Of a DNA stretch of 64,000 nucleotides, positions 46,158 through 55,137 are shown piece after piece. The DNA comes from Lachnospiraceae bacterium (GTDB lineage Bacteria > Bacillota > Clostridia > Lachnospirales > Lachnospiraceae). The position numbers were made by a program, and so were the translations under genes. The notes under the pieces are model-generated. The model was given only the letters and a program-made list of their open reading frames with translations, did not search any database and was not told the origin of the DNA. Where the stretch lies: assembly GCA_017508825.1 (NCBI GenBank), contig JAFWRC010000139.1, positions 22,182-86,181 on the forward strand. The letters run 5' to 3'. Within the stretch, counting starts at the first letter, position 1, and every line of letters starts with the position of its first letter.

Positions 46158-46638
46158 TTGCACGGCTCCTTTCCGCATTCCGGATAAAATCCTCATAGGG
46201 ATCTGCAGACGCTTCTCCCGCCATGACCTTGCGGGTTGCTTCTTCTATCATATGCGTAATATCCTCACGAGCACCGCTGATGATCATCATCTTCTGCTTT
46301 TCACCGTTTTCTCTGGCGCTCTCCAGGATCTTTCTGGCTTCCTCTTTGGCTGCCTCGCTCTGCTCCCGCTTCATCGCTGCGATCTCACTGTTGGCCGCTT
46401 TGCGCTGCTCCTCGATCTCCTGTTCCACGGCTGCCAGCTTTTCCTCATACTCTGCTTTTTTTGCATTTGCTTCTTCCAATGCGGCTTTGGTATCCTTTTC
46501 CAGATCCGCATAGTAATCGCTGCGTTTCTGCATAAACGCCTTTACCGGCGCATACAGCAGGATGTATAGACCGACAAACAGTATGATCACATTGAATAAA
46601 TGCAACAATATCTGTGTAAAGTCAATTCCCAACGGCAT
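46144..46638 (-). CDS. atpF: F0 ATP synthase subunit b
   Basis: The peripheral stalk subunit has one N-terminal TM helix (about residues 9-29), then a long Ala/Glu/Lys-rich helix (EEANAKKAEYEEKLAAVEQE and on) that would dimerise as a coiled coil. At 164 residues it is typical. Its C-terminus normally binds the C-terminal domain of delta; here that partner appears to be the N-terminal extension of alpha. GGAGG precedes the ATG. Confidence 0.92.
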   Translation of the reverse strand: MPLGIDFTQILLHLFNVIILFVGLYILLYAPVKAFMQKRSDYYADLEKDTKAALEEANAKKAEYEEKLAAVEQEIEEQRKAANSEIAAMKREQSEAAKEEARKILESARENGEKQKMMIISGAREDITHMIEEATRKVMAGEASADPYEDFIRNAERSRANGHK

Positions 46639-46676
46639 AACACAAAACCTCCGAATCGTTCAATAATAGACCTTTT

Positions 46677-47042
46677 TTATAATACGAAGACGATCAGGAT
46701 CGCTACGATCAATGCGTAAATAACAACGGTCTCGATAAATACCAGACCAAGCATCAGCTGCGTCTGGATCTTGCCTGCCGCTTCCGGCTGTCTTGCCACG
46801 CCTTCGTTGGACTTTGCGATCGCCATACCCATGGCAATGGTACCGCCGATACCCGCCAGACCGATCGCGATGGAAGCTGCCAGCGCCTTCATTCCGGTGC
46901 TGTTATCCGCGCCGGCCTCCGCTGTCACCGCGGTCTCCGCGCTGTCCGCCGCTTTTGCCTGCAGCGCGCTTGCCGATGCCACCGCACCGATGAGCAGGAT
47001 CACTGCTGCCAACATAACTGCCATCTTCTTTAACTGTTTCAT
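46677..47042 (-). CDS. atpE: F0 ATP synthase subunit c with signal-like N-terminus
   Basis: The c-ring hairpin occupies residues about 51-121: GIGGTIAMGMAIAKSNEG, loop RQPEA and carboxylate Glu104 in VFIETVVIY. The usual Na+ ligand Gln of helix 1 is Met here, so proton coupling is more likely. Ahead of the hairpin are 50 extra residues with a hydrophobic core and an Ala-x-Ala end near residue 31, resembling a cleavable signal peptide, then an acidic linker. GGAGG precedes the first ATG, so the extension is probably translated; the internal Met51 has no site. Confidence 0.92.
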   Translation of the reverse strand: MKQLKKMAVMLAAVILLIGAVASASALQAKAADSAETAVTAEAGADNSTGMKALAASIAIGLAGIGGTIAMGMAIAKSNEGVARQPEAAGKIQTQLMLGLVFIETVVIYALIVAILIVFVL

Positions 47043-47068
47043 TTTTTTATCCTCCGTTATCTATTCTT

Positions 47069-47953
47069 TTATGCTGCTTCTTCTGTAATCTCTACATCTT
47101 TTTTCTTTTTCTTCTTTTTCGGTTTTTCTTCGCTGACCTCGGTCACCTCACCGTAATATACGCTGGTCAGCATCGTCAGGACATAGGCCTGGATCAATGC
47201 ATGCAGCACGGTAAACAGGAGTCCGACGATCACCGGCAGTACAAAGCTCAATTTCAGGTAATAGTAAACCAGTTCCGTCGTCAGCATACCGGAAAGCAGT
47301 GCACCGAACAAACGGAAGGTCATGGAAACCGGCAGGGAAAACTCCTTCAGAGTCTTTCCCACACCTTTTACTTTATTTACTAAAATACCGCCGGATAAAA
47401 TAAACAGATAGGACAGAAAGCCCATACAGATCGCACCGTTGATATTGGCCAGCGGTGCCGGCAGAGAAATACTGTGCCCTTCGATGGTAACCGCCTGAAT
47501 ACCGAAGAGTTCAAACATGGTGCCGGCAAAGATATAGGTGCCTGCCCCAAAGATATATGCGCCCAGTGCGCCGTTTTTGTGCGGGGAGTTGGTCTTTGCC
47601 AGACTGTCAAAGATGCCTACCCACTGCTCGATCAGGAACTGAAACTTCCCCGGGACCATCTGAAACTTCGGGATGGCAAAAACCCGGATCAGCAGTGCAA
47701 TAAACAGCAATACACCCGTAACAATGTAGCCGGATACCAGGGACGGATCCACGGCAAAACCAAAGAAATCGATCTTATTCTCGTCGTGCAGAACAGCGTC
47801 ACGCATGGCAGCCTTGATCGTTTCATGCTTTTCCGGCTGCGGCATCATTACAATCCCTGCAATGATCGCTGCCAGAAACAGAATCGATACGATGATGATG
47901 TTTCTTCTCTGCTGCTTGCTCAACCGATTCATCTCCCTTCTGGTTTTATTCAC
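47069..47953 (-). CDS. atpB: F0 ATP synthase subunit a with polylysine tail
   Basis: The 294-residue stator subunit has about six TM helices and the essential Arg in SMTFRLFGALLSGM; a second conserved block is LLFTVLHALIQAYVLTMLTSVYYGE. The C-terminus carries a cytoplasmic tail with seven consecutive lysines and an acidic end. The annotated start is GTG; a later in-frame ATG sits directly on AAGGGAG and a TTG lies nine bases past it, so the exact start is uncertain. It begins only ten bases after the activase gene. No atpI gene is present. Confidence 0.92.
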   Translation of the reverse strand: MNKTRREMNRLSKQQRRNIIIVSILFLAAIIAGIVMMPQPEKHETIKAAMRDAVLHDENKIDFFGFAVDPSLVSGYIVTGVLLFIALLIRVFAIPKFQMVPGKFQFLIEQWVGIFDSLAKTNSPHKNGALGAYIFGAGTYIFAGTMFELFGIQAVTIEGHSISLPAPLANINGAICMGFLSYLFILSGGILVNKVKGVGKTLKEFSLPVSMTFRLFGALLSGMLTTELVYYYLKLSFVLPVIVGLLFTVLHALIQAYVLTMLTSVYYGEVTEVSEEKPKKKKKKKDVEITEEAA

Positions 47954-47963
47954 CAGTTTTCTT

Positions 47964-50900
47964 TTATTTCACTTTTTCGTTTCGCAGTGTTTCCTGCGCT
48001 ACCTCCAGCATCAGACGCAGACGGTTCAGCTGGTTTACCTTACTTGCGGAAGGATCGTAATCGATCGCTACGATATTGGCCTCCGGATACTTCTCCTTGA
48101 CCTTTTTGGTAACGCCCTTGCCTACGATATGATTCGGCAGACATCCGAAGGGCTGCACGCAGACGATGTTGTTCACGCCCTGATGGATCAGCTCGATCAT
48201 CTCGCCCGGCAGATACCAGCCCTCACCGGTCTGGTTCCCCTGCTGCAGGATCTCCATTGCAAAATTCTTGATCTGGCTCAGGCGTCCCGCCGGGGTAAAG
48301 TGTTTGCTTTCCTCCAGCATCTTATCAGTCTTCTTCTTGATGCTGTCTACCAGCCCGAGACCAAAGCGCGCCGCCATAGCTGCTTTCTTACTCTTACCCA
48401 GTTTCTGTCCGCGGTAGATCGCACCGGAGAAGCAGTATTCCAGGAATGTAACCATTTCGGTCATGACCACTTCGGCCCCTTCCTTCTCCAGCTGGTCTGC
48501 CAGATGCTCATTGGCAAGAGGCATATATTTCACAAGCACTTCGCCCACGATACCGACCTTCGGTTTTACGATATCCGTGCGCAGCTCGATCGAATCAAAG
48601 TCGTTCACCATCTGACGGCAGAGTTTATAGAAGGTATGCATACTGCTGTGCTGCTTGATGGATTCGATGCACTTCTTCTGCCACTTGTCATACATCGCCT
48701 CCGTTGCGCCCTCTTCCACCTCATATGCCTTGGCATGATAGCGCATATTGGCCATCAGGTCACCAAACATAGCCGCCTGCATCACCTTATACAGCAGGGT
48801 CACGGACGGCGTGAAGCCGGAGTTGGTCTCCATACCGTTCACATTCAGCGAGATCACGGGGATATGTCCGTAGCCGCCTTCCTTCAGCGCCTTACGGATA
48901 AAGCCCACATAGTTGGACGCACGGCAGCCGCCGCCGGTCTGTACCATCATCACGGCCAGCCGCTTCGTATCATAGTCTCCCGAAGACACTGCATCCATGA
49001 TCTGACCGGTCACGATCATCGCCGGATAGCATGCATCATGATTGACATAGCGCTGTCCCATATCGATGACGTTGTGGTTTTCGTTCTTCATCAGTGCCAG
49101 ACGATAACCGCAGGTTTCGAATGCCGCTTTGGCCAGTTCGAAATGATGCGGTGACATTTCCGGACACAGGATCGTATATCCCGCGTCGTTCATCTCTTTC
49201 GTATATTCCACTCTCGGATATTCCACCGGAGTCACTTTTGTCTGCGGACCGCAGTCTCTCGAACGGATCGCTGCTGCCAGGGAACGCACACGGATACGTG
49301 CCGCGCCCAGGTTGCTGATCTCATCGATCTTCAGCAGCGCATACAGACGGTTTCTCTTTTCCAGCAGTTCACGTACCTGGTCCGCCGTTACGGCATCCAG
49401 ACCACAGCCGAAGGAGTTGAGCTGGATCAGATCCAGTACCTCCTGTGTCGCCACATACTCCGCTGCAGCATACAGTCTTGCATGGTAGGTCCACTGATTC
49501 GTCACACGCAGACCGCTCTCCACATCCGCCAGTGCAGCTACGCTGTCTTCCGTCAATACCGCAAAACCGAGTCCCTGGATCATCTCGGGAATACCGTGGT
49601 TGATCTCCGGATCCAGATGATACGGACGTCCGGCCAGTACGATACCATGTGCTTTATGTTCCTTCAGCCACGCCACCGTCTTGCGGCCTTCCTCCGTGAT
49701 GTCCGCCTTGCACTTTAACAATGCTTCCCAGCCGATATGTACCGCTTCCCGGACCTCTTTTTTACTGATCTCAAAGTTGTCCTGCATTACGCTTTCCAGA
49801 CACTTCGTCAGCACCTGCTCATCGGTGAATGCGATAAACGGCGAGATCAGGTTGATGTTCTTCTCCGTAATGATCTGCATATTGTTGCGGACATTTTCCG
49901 GATAGGAAATGACCATCGGGCAGTTATAGTGATTCTGCGCATTCGCATTTTCTTTTCGTTCATAATAAACACAAGGGTAGAAGATCCGGTCCACGCCCTG
50001 CTCCACAAGCCAGGTGATATGACCGTGCACCATCTTCGCCGGATAGCACTCGGATTCACTCGGGATCGAGTCCATACCCAGACGATACAGTTTCTGATCC
50101 GAGAACGGCGACAACACTACCCGGAATCCCAGATGCTTAAAGAATTCCGCCCAGAACGGATAATTCTCATACATATTCAGAACGCGCGGAATACCGATCA
50201 CGCCTCTGGGTGCCTGTGTTGCCTCCAATGGCTCGTAGTCAAACATTCTCTTACGCTTGAATTCAAACAGATTCGGCGCATCATTCTTCTTTCCGCCGCC
50301 GCCCACGACACGTTCGCAGCGGTTACCGGTAATATATCTGTGACCGTTGGAGAACTGACCGATCGTCAGGCGGCAACGGTTCTGGCATCCCTTACATCTG
50401 GACTGCGAAGTAGTAAAGGTCAGCTCCGCGATCTCTTCAAAGGAAAGCATGGAAGATACACCGCCGGTCCAGCGCTCTTTTGCGATCAGCGCAGCACCCA
50501 TGGCTCCCATCAGTCCTGCCTCCGCCGGACGGATCACTTCACGTCCGGATACCAGCTCAAAGCAGCGTAAGATCGCATCACTTAGGAACGTACCGCCCTG
50601 CGCGATGATATGCTCGCCCAGCTGTTTCGGATCCGTCATACGGATAACTTTAAATAACGCATTCTTCACAACGGAATAGGCCAGTCCGGCTGCGATATCC
50701 TCAACGGCTGCGCCTTCCTTCTGTGCCTGCTTTACGTTGGAGTTCATAAAAATGGTACAGCGGGTTCCCAGATCCAGCGGCATCTTGGACTTCAGTGCCA
50801 GTTCCGAGAAACTCTTTGCCGTATACCCCATGGAATCTGCAAAGTTCTCAATAAAGGAACCACATCCCGAAGAGCATGCCTCATTCAGCAGAATGGAGTC

Positions 50901-52211
50901 CACGCTGCCATTCTTGATACGGATACACTTCATATCCTGTCCGCCGATATCAATGATGCAGTCGGCCTCCGGATCCACAAAACGTGCTGCATAGTAGTGC
51001 GCGATGGTCTCCACCTCGCCCTCATCCAGACCAAATGCTTCTTTTAACAGTTTTTCACCGTATCCGGTGGAGCATGCATGTGCGATCTTTGCATCCTTCG
51101 GCATCACTTCCGCCAGACCGCGGATGGCTTCCTTTACGCAGCCGACCGGGTCACCTTTGTTATTTCCGTAATAGGAATACAGCAGCTTTCCGTCCTCGGA
51201 CAGCAGCGCCATCTTGGTTGTCGTGGATCCGCCGTCAATGCCCAGAAAACAGTTGCCATGATACTCTTTGATATCTCCTGCCGGCGCCTTATTGCTCCGC
51301 TGTCTCTCACGAAATGCTTCCAGATCTGCTTCTGTTTCAAACAGACACTGCAGATGCTCCAGTTCCATGCCGGTTCCCACATGTTTTAAATTCTCCCGGA
51401 TCTCTCCCAGGGAGACCGCCCCTCCGCGCTGACCATGGATCGCCGCGCCATGCGCCGCAAACAGATGTCCGTTTTCCGGCACGATCTGCTCATCCGGTCC
51501 CAGATGCAGGGTATCCGCAAAACGTTCACGGAGTCTCGGCAGGAAATGCAGCGGACCGCCCAAAAATGCCACCCTGCCCTTGATACGGCGGCCGCATGCC
51601 AGACCGGAGATGGTCTGATCCACCACTGCCTGGAAGATACTGATCGCCAGATCTTCCCTTGCCACACCATCATTGATCAGCGGCTGGATATCCGTCTTCG
51701 CGAACACGCCGCAGCGGGCTGCGATCGGATACTTCGCATGCGCATCCTTTGCCAGCAGGTCCAGTCCTGCTGCATCCGTCTGGATCAGGGATGCCATCTG
51801 ATCAATAAATGCACCGGTACCGCCCGCACAGATACCGTTCATACGCTGTTCCACACCACCGGTCAGATACACGAGTTTCGCGTCTTCTCCGCCCAGCTCG
51901 ATGATCACATCCGTCTGCGGATACAGCTGACGCACTGCGCCAACGACCGCAACAACCTCCTGTACAAACGGGATTTGCAGACGCTCTGCCAGCTGCAGAC
52001 CGCCACTTCCGGTAATCTCTATGGTACACTGGGCATTGCCGATGGTATCCATCAGTTCTCCCAGCAATTGTTCCAATACCTGACGTACCTCAGCATGGTG
52101 TCTGCGGTACTCTGAATAGACCACCTTTCCCTCCGGATCAATGGCCACTACTTTTACGGTTGTTGAACCGATGTCCAACCCGACATGATAAATCTTCTTA
52201 TTCTCTTCCAC
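47964..52211 (-). CDS. 2-hydroxyacyl-CoA dehydratase activase fusion protein
   Basis: The 1415-residue protein starts with two ASKHA-type activase domains (about residues 1-265 and 320-585). Each has a DxGSTT phosphate loop (GLDIGSTTVKVV; GIDGGSTTTKMAL) and a cysteine expected to ligate the shared [4Fe-4S] cluster (NGICAGGTGAFID; NEACSSGCGSFIE). A CKGCQNRCRL cysteine cluster near residue 610 leads into a DUF2229 region and a C-terminal HgdB-like dehydratase domain. Such fusions are common in clostridia, but the substrate is unknown; ATP-driven electron transfer is expected. It lies ten bases upstream of atpB, apparently co-transcribed. Confidence 0.9.
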   Translation of the reverse strand: MEENKKIYHVGLDIGSTTVKVVAIDPEGKVVYSEYRRHHAEVRQVLEQLLGELMDTIGNAQCTIEITGSGGLQLAERLQIPFVQEVVAVVGAVRQLYPQTDVIIELGGEDAKLVYLTGGVEQRMNGICAGGTGAFIDQMASLIQTDAAGLDLLAKDAHAKYPIAARCGVFAKTDIQPLINDGVAREDLAISIFQAVVDQTISGLACGRRIKGRVAFLGGPLHFLPRLRERFADTLHLGPDEQIVPENGHLFAAHGAAIHGQRGGAVSLGEIRENLKHVGTGMELEHLQCLFETEADLEAFRERQRSNKAPAGDIKEYHGNCFLGIDGGSTTTKMALLSEDGKLLYSYYGNNKGDPVGCVKEAIRGLAEVMPKDAKIAHACSTGYGEKLLKEAFGLDEGEVETIAHYYAARFVDPEADCIIDIGGQDMKCIRIKNGSVDSILLNEACSSGCGSFIENFADSMGYTAKSFSELALKSKMPLDLGTRCTIFMNSNVKQAQKEGAAVEDIAAGLAYSVVKNALFKVIRMTDPKQLGEHIIAQGGTFLSDAILRCFELVSGREVIRPAEAGLMGAMGAALIAKERWTGGVSSMLSFEEIAELTFTTSQSRCKGCQNRCRLTIGQFSNGHRYITGNRCERVVGGGGKKNDAPNLFEFKRKRMFDYEPLEATQAPRGVIGIPRVLNMYENYPFWAEFFKHLGFRVVLSPFSDQKLYRLGMDSIPSESECYPAKMVHGHITWLVEQGVDRIFYPCVYYERKENANAQNHYNCPMVISYPENVRNNMQIITEKNINLISPFIAFTDEQVLTKCLESVMQDNFEISKKEVREAVHIGWEALLKCKADITEEGRKTVAWLKEHKAHGIVLAGRPYHLDPEINHGIPEMIQGLGFAVLTEDSVAALADVESGLRVTNQWTYHARLYAAAEYVATQEVLDLIQLNSFGCGLDAVTADQVRELLEKRNRLYALLKIDEISNLGAARIRVRSLAAAIRSRDCGPQTKVTPVEYPRVEYTKEMNDAGYTILCPEMSPHHFELAKAAFETCGYRLALMKNENHNVIDMGQRYVNHDACYPAMIVTGQIMDAVSSGDYDTKRLAVMMVQTGGGCRASNYVGFIRKALKEGGYGHIPVISLNVNGMETNSGFTPSVTLLYKVMQAAMFGDLMANMRYHAKAYEVEEGATEAMYDKWQKKCIESIKQHSSMHTFYKLCRQMVNDFDSIELRTDIVKPKVGIVGEVLVKYMPLANEHLADQLEKEGAEVVMTEMVTFLEYCFSGAIYRGQKLGKSKKAAMAARFGLGLVDSIKKKTDKMLEESKHFTPAGRLSQIKNFAMEILQQGNQTGEGWYLPGEMIELIHQGVNNIVCVQPFGCLPNHIVGKGVTKKVKEKYPEANIVAIDYDPSASKVNQLNRLRLMLEVAQETLRNEKVK

Positions 52212-52326
52212 TTCAAAAACTCTCTTATCTTTAAATAATGAACGTTAACAAAAACACAATATTTATATCATGAAATCGCCAAAATTTCAAGTACTTGGGT
52301 TTCCTGCGCATTCCTGCGCCTTCTGA

Positions 52327-52366
52327 TAAAAAAGAGTCCGGAAGATATCCCCCCGGACCCTTTCTT
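52327..52366 (-). terminator. Terminator after the DUF4234 gene
   Basis: GGGTCCGG and CCGGACTC pair around a short loop on the minus strand, followed by TTTTTTATC, about 25 bases past the stop. Confidence 0.75.
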
Positions 52367-52388
52367 TTGTTTTCAGAAAATTCGTTTC

Positions 52389-52739
52389 TTATGCATTTGC
52401 ATGCTTGTTCAGGAAATCCTGAAGCAGCACATAGTCTACAATTGCCAGGCCGAAGATCGCGAGCAGCAGGAACAGGATCCCGTTGTTTGCTTCTCCTTTG
52501 CCTTCCCGCAGGCTGATCTCATCCATGCGCTTCCCGGTATTGTAGAACCAGATGATCAGATAGACGGAACAGGTCACAATGCCCAGCAGGATCACCACGA
52601 TGGGCGGCTGCGGATTCGGATTGCCTGTCACACAGTCTGCTTCCTCCACCATCTTATACAGCCAGTAAAGACCATAAATGCCACAGGTTACGATGGAAAG
52701 TACCACACATACTGCAATATTTCGTTCTTTGATCATCAT
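52389..52739 (-). CDS. DUF4234 membrane protein
   Basis: The 116-residue protein has three TM helices and the DUF4234 signature: a first helix IVTCGIYGLYWLYKM, a second copy-like helix LGIVTCSVYLIIWFYNTGKRM, and a third near the C-terminus. The two YxLYW/YLIIWF segments look like a duplication. The family has no known biochemical function. It follows the DUF5684 gene by about 25 bases and is closed by a terminator, so the two form a small operon of membrane proteins. Confidence 0.82.
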   Translation of the reverse strand: MMIKERNIAVCVVLSIVTCGIYGLYWLYKMVEEADCVTGNPNPQPPIVVILLGIVTCSVYLIIWFYNTGKRMDEISLREGKGEANNGILFLLLAIFGLAIVDYVLLQDFLNKHANA

Positions 52740-52762
52740 AATCGTATCCTCTCTTTAAAACC

Positions 52763-53137
52763 TTACTGCGGCCCGATGTACTGAGCGGAACCAAAGCCAA
52801 GGATCAGCCATGCAACCGGTGTTACAAACAGCATCAACAGATACATACCGATGCCCTGATCAAATGCCTTGCAGAGTTTCCACAACACAATGAAAGAAAC
52901 AACCACATTTACGCAAGGCACAAACATTAACAGGAACAGAAGACCGTTACCCCACGCAATCTTAAACAGAATATACGAACTGTAGAACGGGATCAGACTC
53001 TTCCATCCTGCCTCACCGGCCTTTTCAAAGACCTTCCACAATGCTATGATCAGAACCACCAGAACTACGAGTGAAATGATCATCGATACTCCCGAGAACG
53101 CCCCCGCTAATGCCTCAATTGCCTGTTCATTATCCAT
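52763..53137 (-). CDS. DUF5684-type membrane protein
   Basis: The 124-residue protein has three or four TM helices. Between helix 1 and 2 it has the family pattern KAGEAGWKSLIPFYSSYILF, followed by CVNVVVSFIVLWKLCKAF. The ATG chosen has AAGGAGGG eight bases before it; the longer frame upstream crosses the promoter and is rejected. The function is unknown. Confidence 0.8.
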   Translation of the reverse strand: MDNEQAIEALAGAFSGVSMIISLVVLVVLIIALWKVFEKAGEAGWKSLIPFYSSYILFKIAWGNGLLFLLMFVPCVNVVVSFIVLWKLCKAFDQGIGMYLLMLFVTPVAWLILGFGSAQYIGPQ

Positions 53138-53192
53138 TTTACTATCCCTCCTTAATTTGTGATATTTTTGTGAACTTTCCAGCAACAAGCAC

Positions 53193-53221
53193 ATTATATA
53201 AAATATATAATTGTTTGGCAA
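53193..53221 (-). promoter_or_regulatory. Promoter of the DUF5684-DUF4234 pair
   Basis: TTGCCA and TATAAT with a 17-base spacer on the minus strand, about 55 bases before the start codon. Upstream, at 53233-53250, is a short hairpin GCAACT/AGTTGC like one at 27498-27513. Confidence 0.65.
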
Positions 53222-53337
53222 GAAAGAATTGGTAGCAAATCCGCAACTTATAGTTGCATTGCTGCTATTCAGTCTCGAGCCAGGCACTTGCTGCGTGGTT
53301 ACGAGCCGAGAATGCTAAACAGCTGTATTGTAGTGCC

Positions 53338-53655
53338 TCATACTCCTGCCAGTTCAAGCACAAAGACCACCGTGCAGGCACATACTGCCACCACCGGAAG
53401 ACTCTTTTTCCGATAGGCAAGCAAAAGCGCCGTAAAGAACCCTGCCGCACCCGAGTAGATACTCTGTGTCGCATGCAATATCGCCGGAAAAGTCATTACG
53501 GAAAGCGTCACATACGGCACATAATACAGAAATGACTTGAGTGTCGGGTTTTTGATCTCCTTACGCAGCAGCGTCAGCGGCAGCATACGGATCAGATAGG
53601 TCACCACCGCCATGATCGCAATATAGATCCATACATTATGCCACAGATCATTCAT
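53338..53655 (-). CDS. azlD: Branched-chain amino acid exporter small subunit AzlD
   Basis: AzlD works with AzlC to export branched-chain amino acids. The 105-residue protein has four TM helices with the AzlD pattern: YLIRMLPLTLLRKEIKNP near the N-terminus, FLYYVPYVTLSVMTFPAIL, and a C-terminal helix. The ATG used overlaps the azlC stop by eight bases, with GAGGCGAGCG before it. Confidence 0.88.
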   Translation of the reverse strand: MNDLWHNVWIYIAIMAVVTYLIRMLPLTLLRKEIKNPTLKSFLYYVPYVTLSVMTFPAILHATQSIYSGAAGFFTALLLAYRKKSLPVVAVCACTVVFVLELAGV

Positions 53656-54400
53656 GTTCGCTCGCCTCCTGTTCCTCATTTACCGGAAATGCCACTGCCG
53701 CCGCCAGGGAGATGATCACGGTCAGCAGAATGATCTGCGTTCCTGCGGGAATCTCCCGGATCACAGGCAGTTTTGTACACAGCCAGCTGGCCGCCATTGC
53801 AACGATCACTGCGATCAACACATGCCTGTCTTCTCTCGCCTTCGGAACAATGATCGCAAGAAACATCCCGTACAGTGCCAGACTAAGCGCGCTGACCACT
53901 CTATCCGGCAGTACATTTCCCATCAGTACTCCCAAAAATGTTCCCAGCGTCCATCCGGGTATCGTTATACTCATAGCACCATAGTTATAAAACGGGTTCA
54001 AATGTCCTTCCCGTGCAACCGAGATGCCGAAGATTTCATCCGTCACCCCAAAAGCCATACACATGCGATGCAAAACTCCCAGTTCCGGTGCCACCTTCTG
54101 TGACAGAGCAAAACTCATCAGCATATAGCGAAGGTTGATGATCAGCTGGGAAACCGCCATTTCCAGATAGGAAGATGCGGAACCGATGGTCGTAAGCGCC
54201 GCAGCTTCTCCCGCCGAAGTCAGATTTACCAGCGACATCACCGTCGCTTCCGTGATTCCCATCCCCGCTTCCTTCGCCTGGATCCCCAGAGTAAATGATA
54301 CTGCCAGGTATCCTAATGCAATGGGAACGCCGTCGCGAAGGCCCTCTTTGAACTGCTTCGCCCTGTCGCCTTTTATTTTCTTTGTTTGTTCCGAACTCAT
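53648..54400 (-). CDS. azlC: Branched-chain amino acid exporter large subunit AzlC
   Basis: The 250-residue membrane protein begins with a cytoplasmic stretch and GLRDGVPIALGYLAVSFTLG, then has SLVNLTSAGEAAAL, LRYMLMSFALSQK and FGVTDEIFGI, all typical of AzlC. The ATG following GAGG at seven bases is used rather than the TTG two codons earlier. Overlap with azlD indicates translational coupling. No Lrp-type azlB regulator is adjacent. Confidence 0.92.
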   Translation of the reverse strand: MSSEQTKKIKGDRAKQFKEGLRDGVPIALGYLAVSFTLGIQAKEAGMGITEATVMSLVNLTSAGEAAALTTIGSASSYLEMAVSQLIINLRYMLMSFALSQKVAPELGVLHRMCMAFGVTDEIFGISVAREGHLNPFYNYGAMSITIPGWTLGTFLGVLMGNVLPDRVVSALSLALYGMFLAIIVPKAREDRHVLIAVIVAMAASWLCTKLPVIREIPAGTQIILLTVIISLAAAVAFPVNEEQEASEHE

Positions 54401-54432
54401 TATCAAGCCTCTTTTTATACTTCTTTGCAGGC

Positions 54433-54485
54433 AAAAAAATACCCCTGCGCACAGGCTCTTCGCCTTTCATGACTGCAAGGGTATT
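54433..54485 (-). terminator. Terminator after the 191-residue membrane protein gene
   Basis: AATACCC and GGGTATT close a stem with internal GGC/GCC pairing; on the minus strand a run of seven T follows. It lies between the stop at 54503 and azlC. Confidence 0.75.
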
Positions 54486-54502
54486 CTCTCTTTTTGTTTC
54501 CC

Positions 54503-55078
54503 TTAGAACAGATTCTTGGTCAAACGGGTGGTAGTTGTATTAAAACGGTCATAAATGAAAATAACATCCATTTCTACTTTACTCAGATGTGTAACACGGA
54601 TCGTCAGAGTTTCCTGTTCGGATTTTCTTACATTAGATGTAACCAGCACCATTTCCGCCTGTGTTTTGTCCGGATCCAGCGTTGAATACTTAACACCGTT
54701 TTTATCCTCATAGCCGCCGGACGCTGCCTTCTTCAGAATTCCCTGATCAATATACTCCTGATAGGTATCCTGAGCGATACGGATCGTATAATTATATGTT
54801 ACCTTATCCTCCAGAAGCTTTGTTTCATTATTCATCTTATAATGCATTGCGGTTCCGTCAGAGTTAAAAACCCAATGATCTGTCTTTTTCTCATTCATCT
54901 CCGCAGTATGATGCCAGTCACCGGCAGTGGTATTGGAATCAATCTTGAGAGGACTGAACATATCATACATATAATAGCCTACTGCGATCAGCAGTGCCAG
55001 AAAGATGAGGCCGACGATACGTCCGGCAATATCCTTCTTTTCCTCATTCTTTTTCTGCTTTACCTTTACTGTCTTCAT
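54503..55078 (-). CDS. Single-pass membrane protein, function unknown
   Basis: The 191-residue product has a very basic N-terminus (MKTVKVKQKKNEEKKD), one TM helix (about residues 20-42) and an extracellular domain. That domain contains AGDWHHTAEMNEKKTDHWVF and SDGTAMHYKMN, a lipocalin-like or DUF-type beta pattern, and ends FNTTTTRLTKNLF. I cannot name the family. It follows the TPR gene by about 60 bases and ends at a terminator, so it is probably the third gene of that operon. Confidence 0.72.
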   Translation of the reverse strand: MKTVKVKQKKNEEKKDIAGRIVGLIFLALLIAVGYYMYDMFSPLKIDSNTTAGDWHHTAEMNEKKTDHWVFNSDGTAMHYKMNNETKLLEDKVTYNYTIRIAQDTYQEYIDQGILKKAASGGYEDKNGVKYSTLDPDKTQAEMVLVTSNVRKSEQETLTIRVTHLSKVEMDVIFIYDRFNTTTTRLTKNLF

Positions 55079-55137
55079 CTTTGTTCCTTCCCTCCTAAAA
55101 TGTATGATTTAAAAGAAGTGATGTTTCTTAAAAATAC

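Noticed and set aside
46677-47042. Na+-translocating c ring
   Set aside because: The helix 1 Gln needed for Na+ coordination is Met here, although the RQPEA loop and the Glu-Thr pair on helix 2 resemble Na+ rings.
52212-52260. Rex-type operator upstream of the activase gene
   Set aside because: TTGTTAA is present as one half only; the second half TTAACAA at the right distance is missing.
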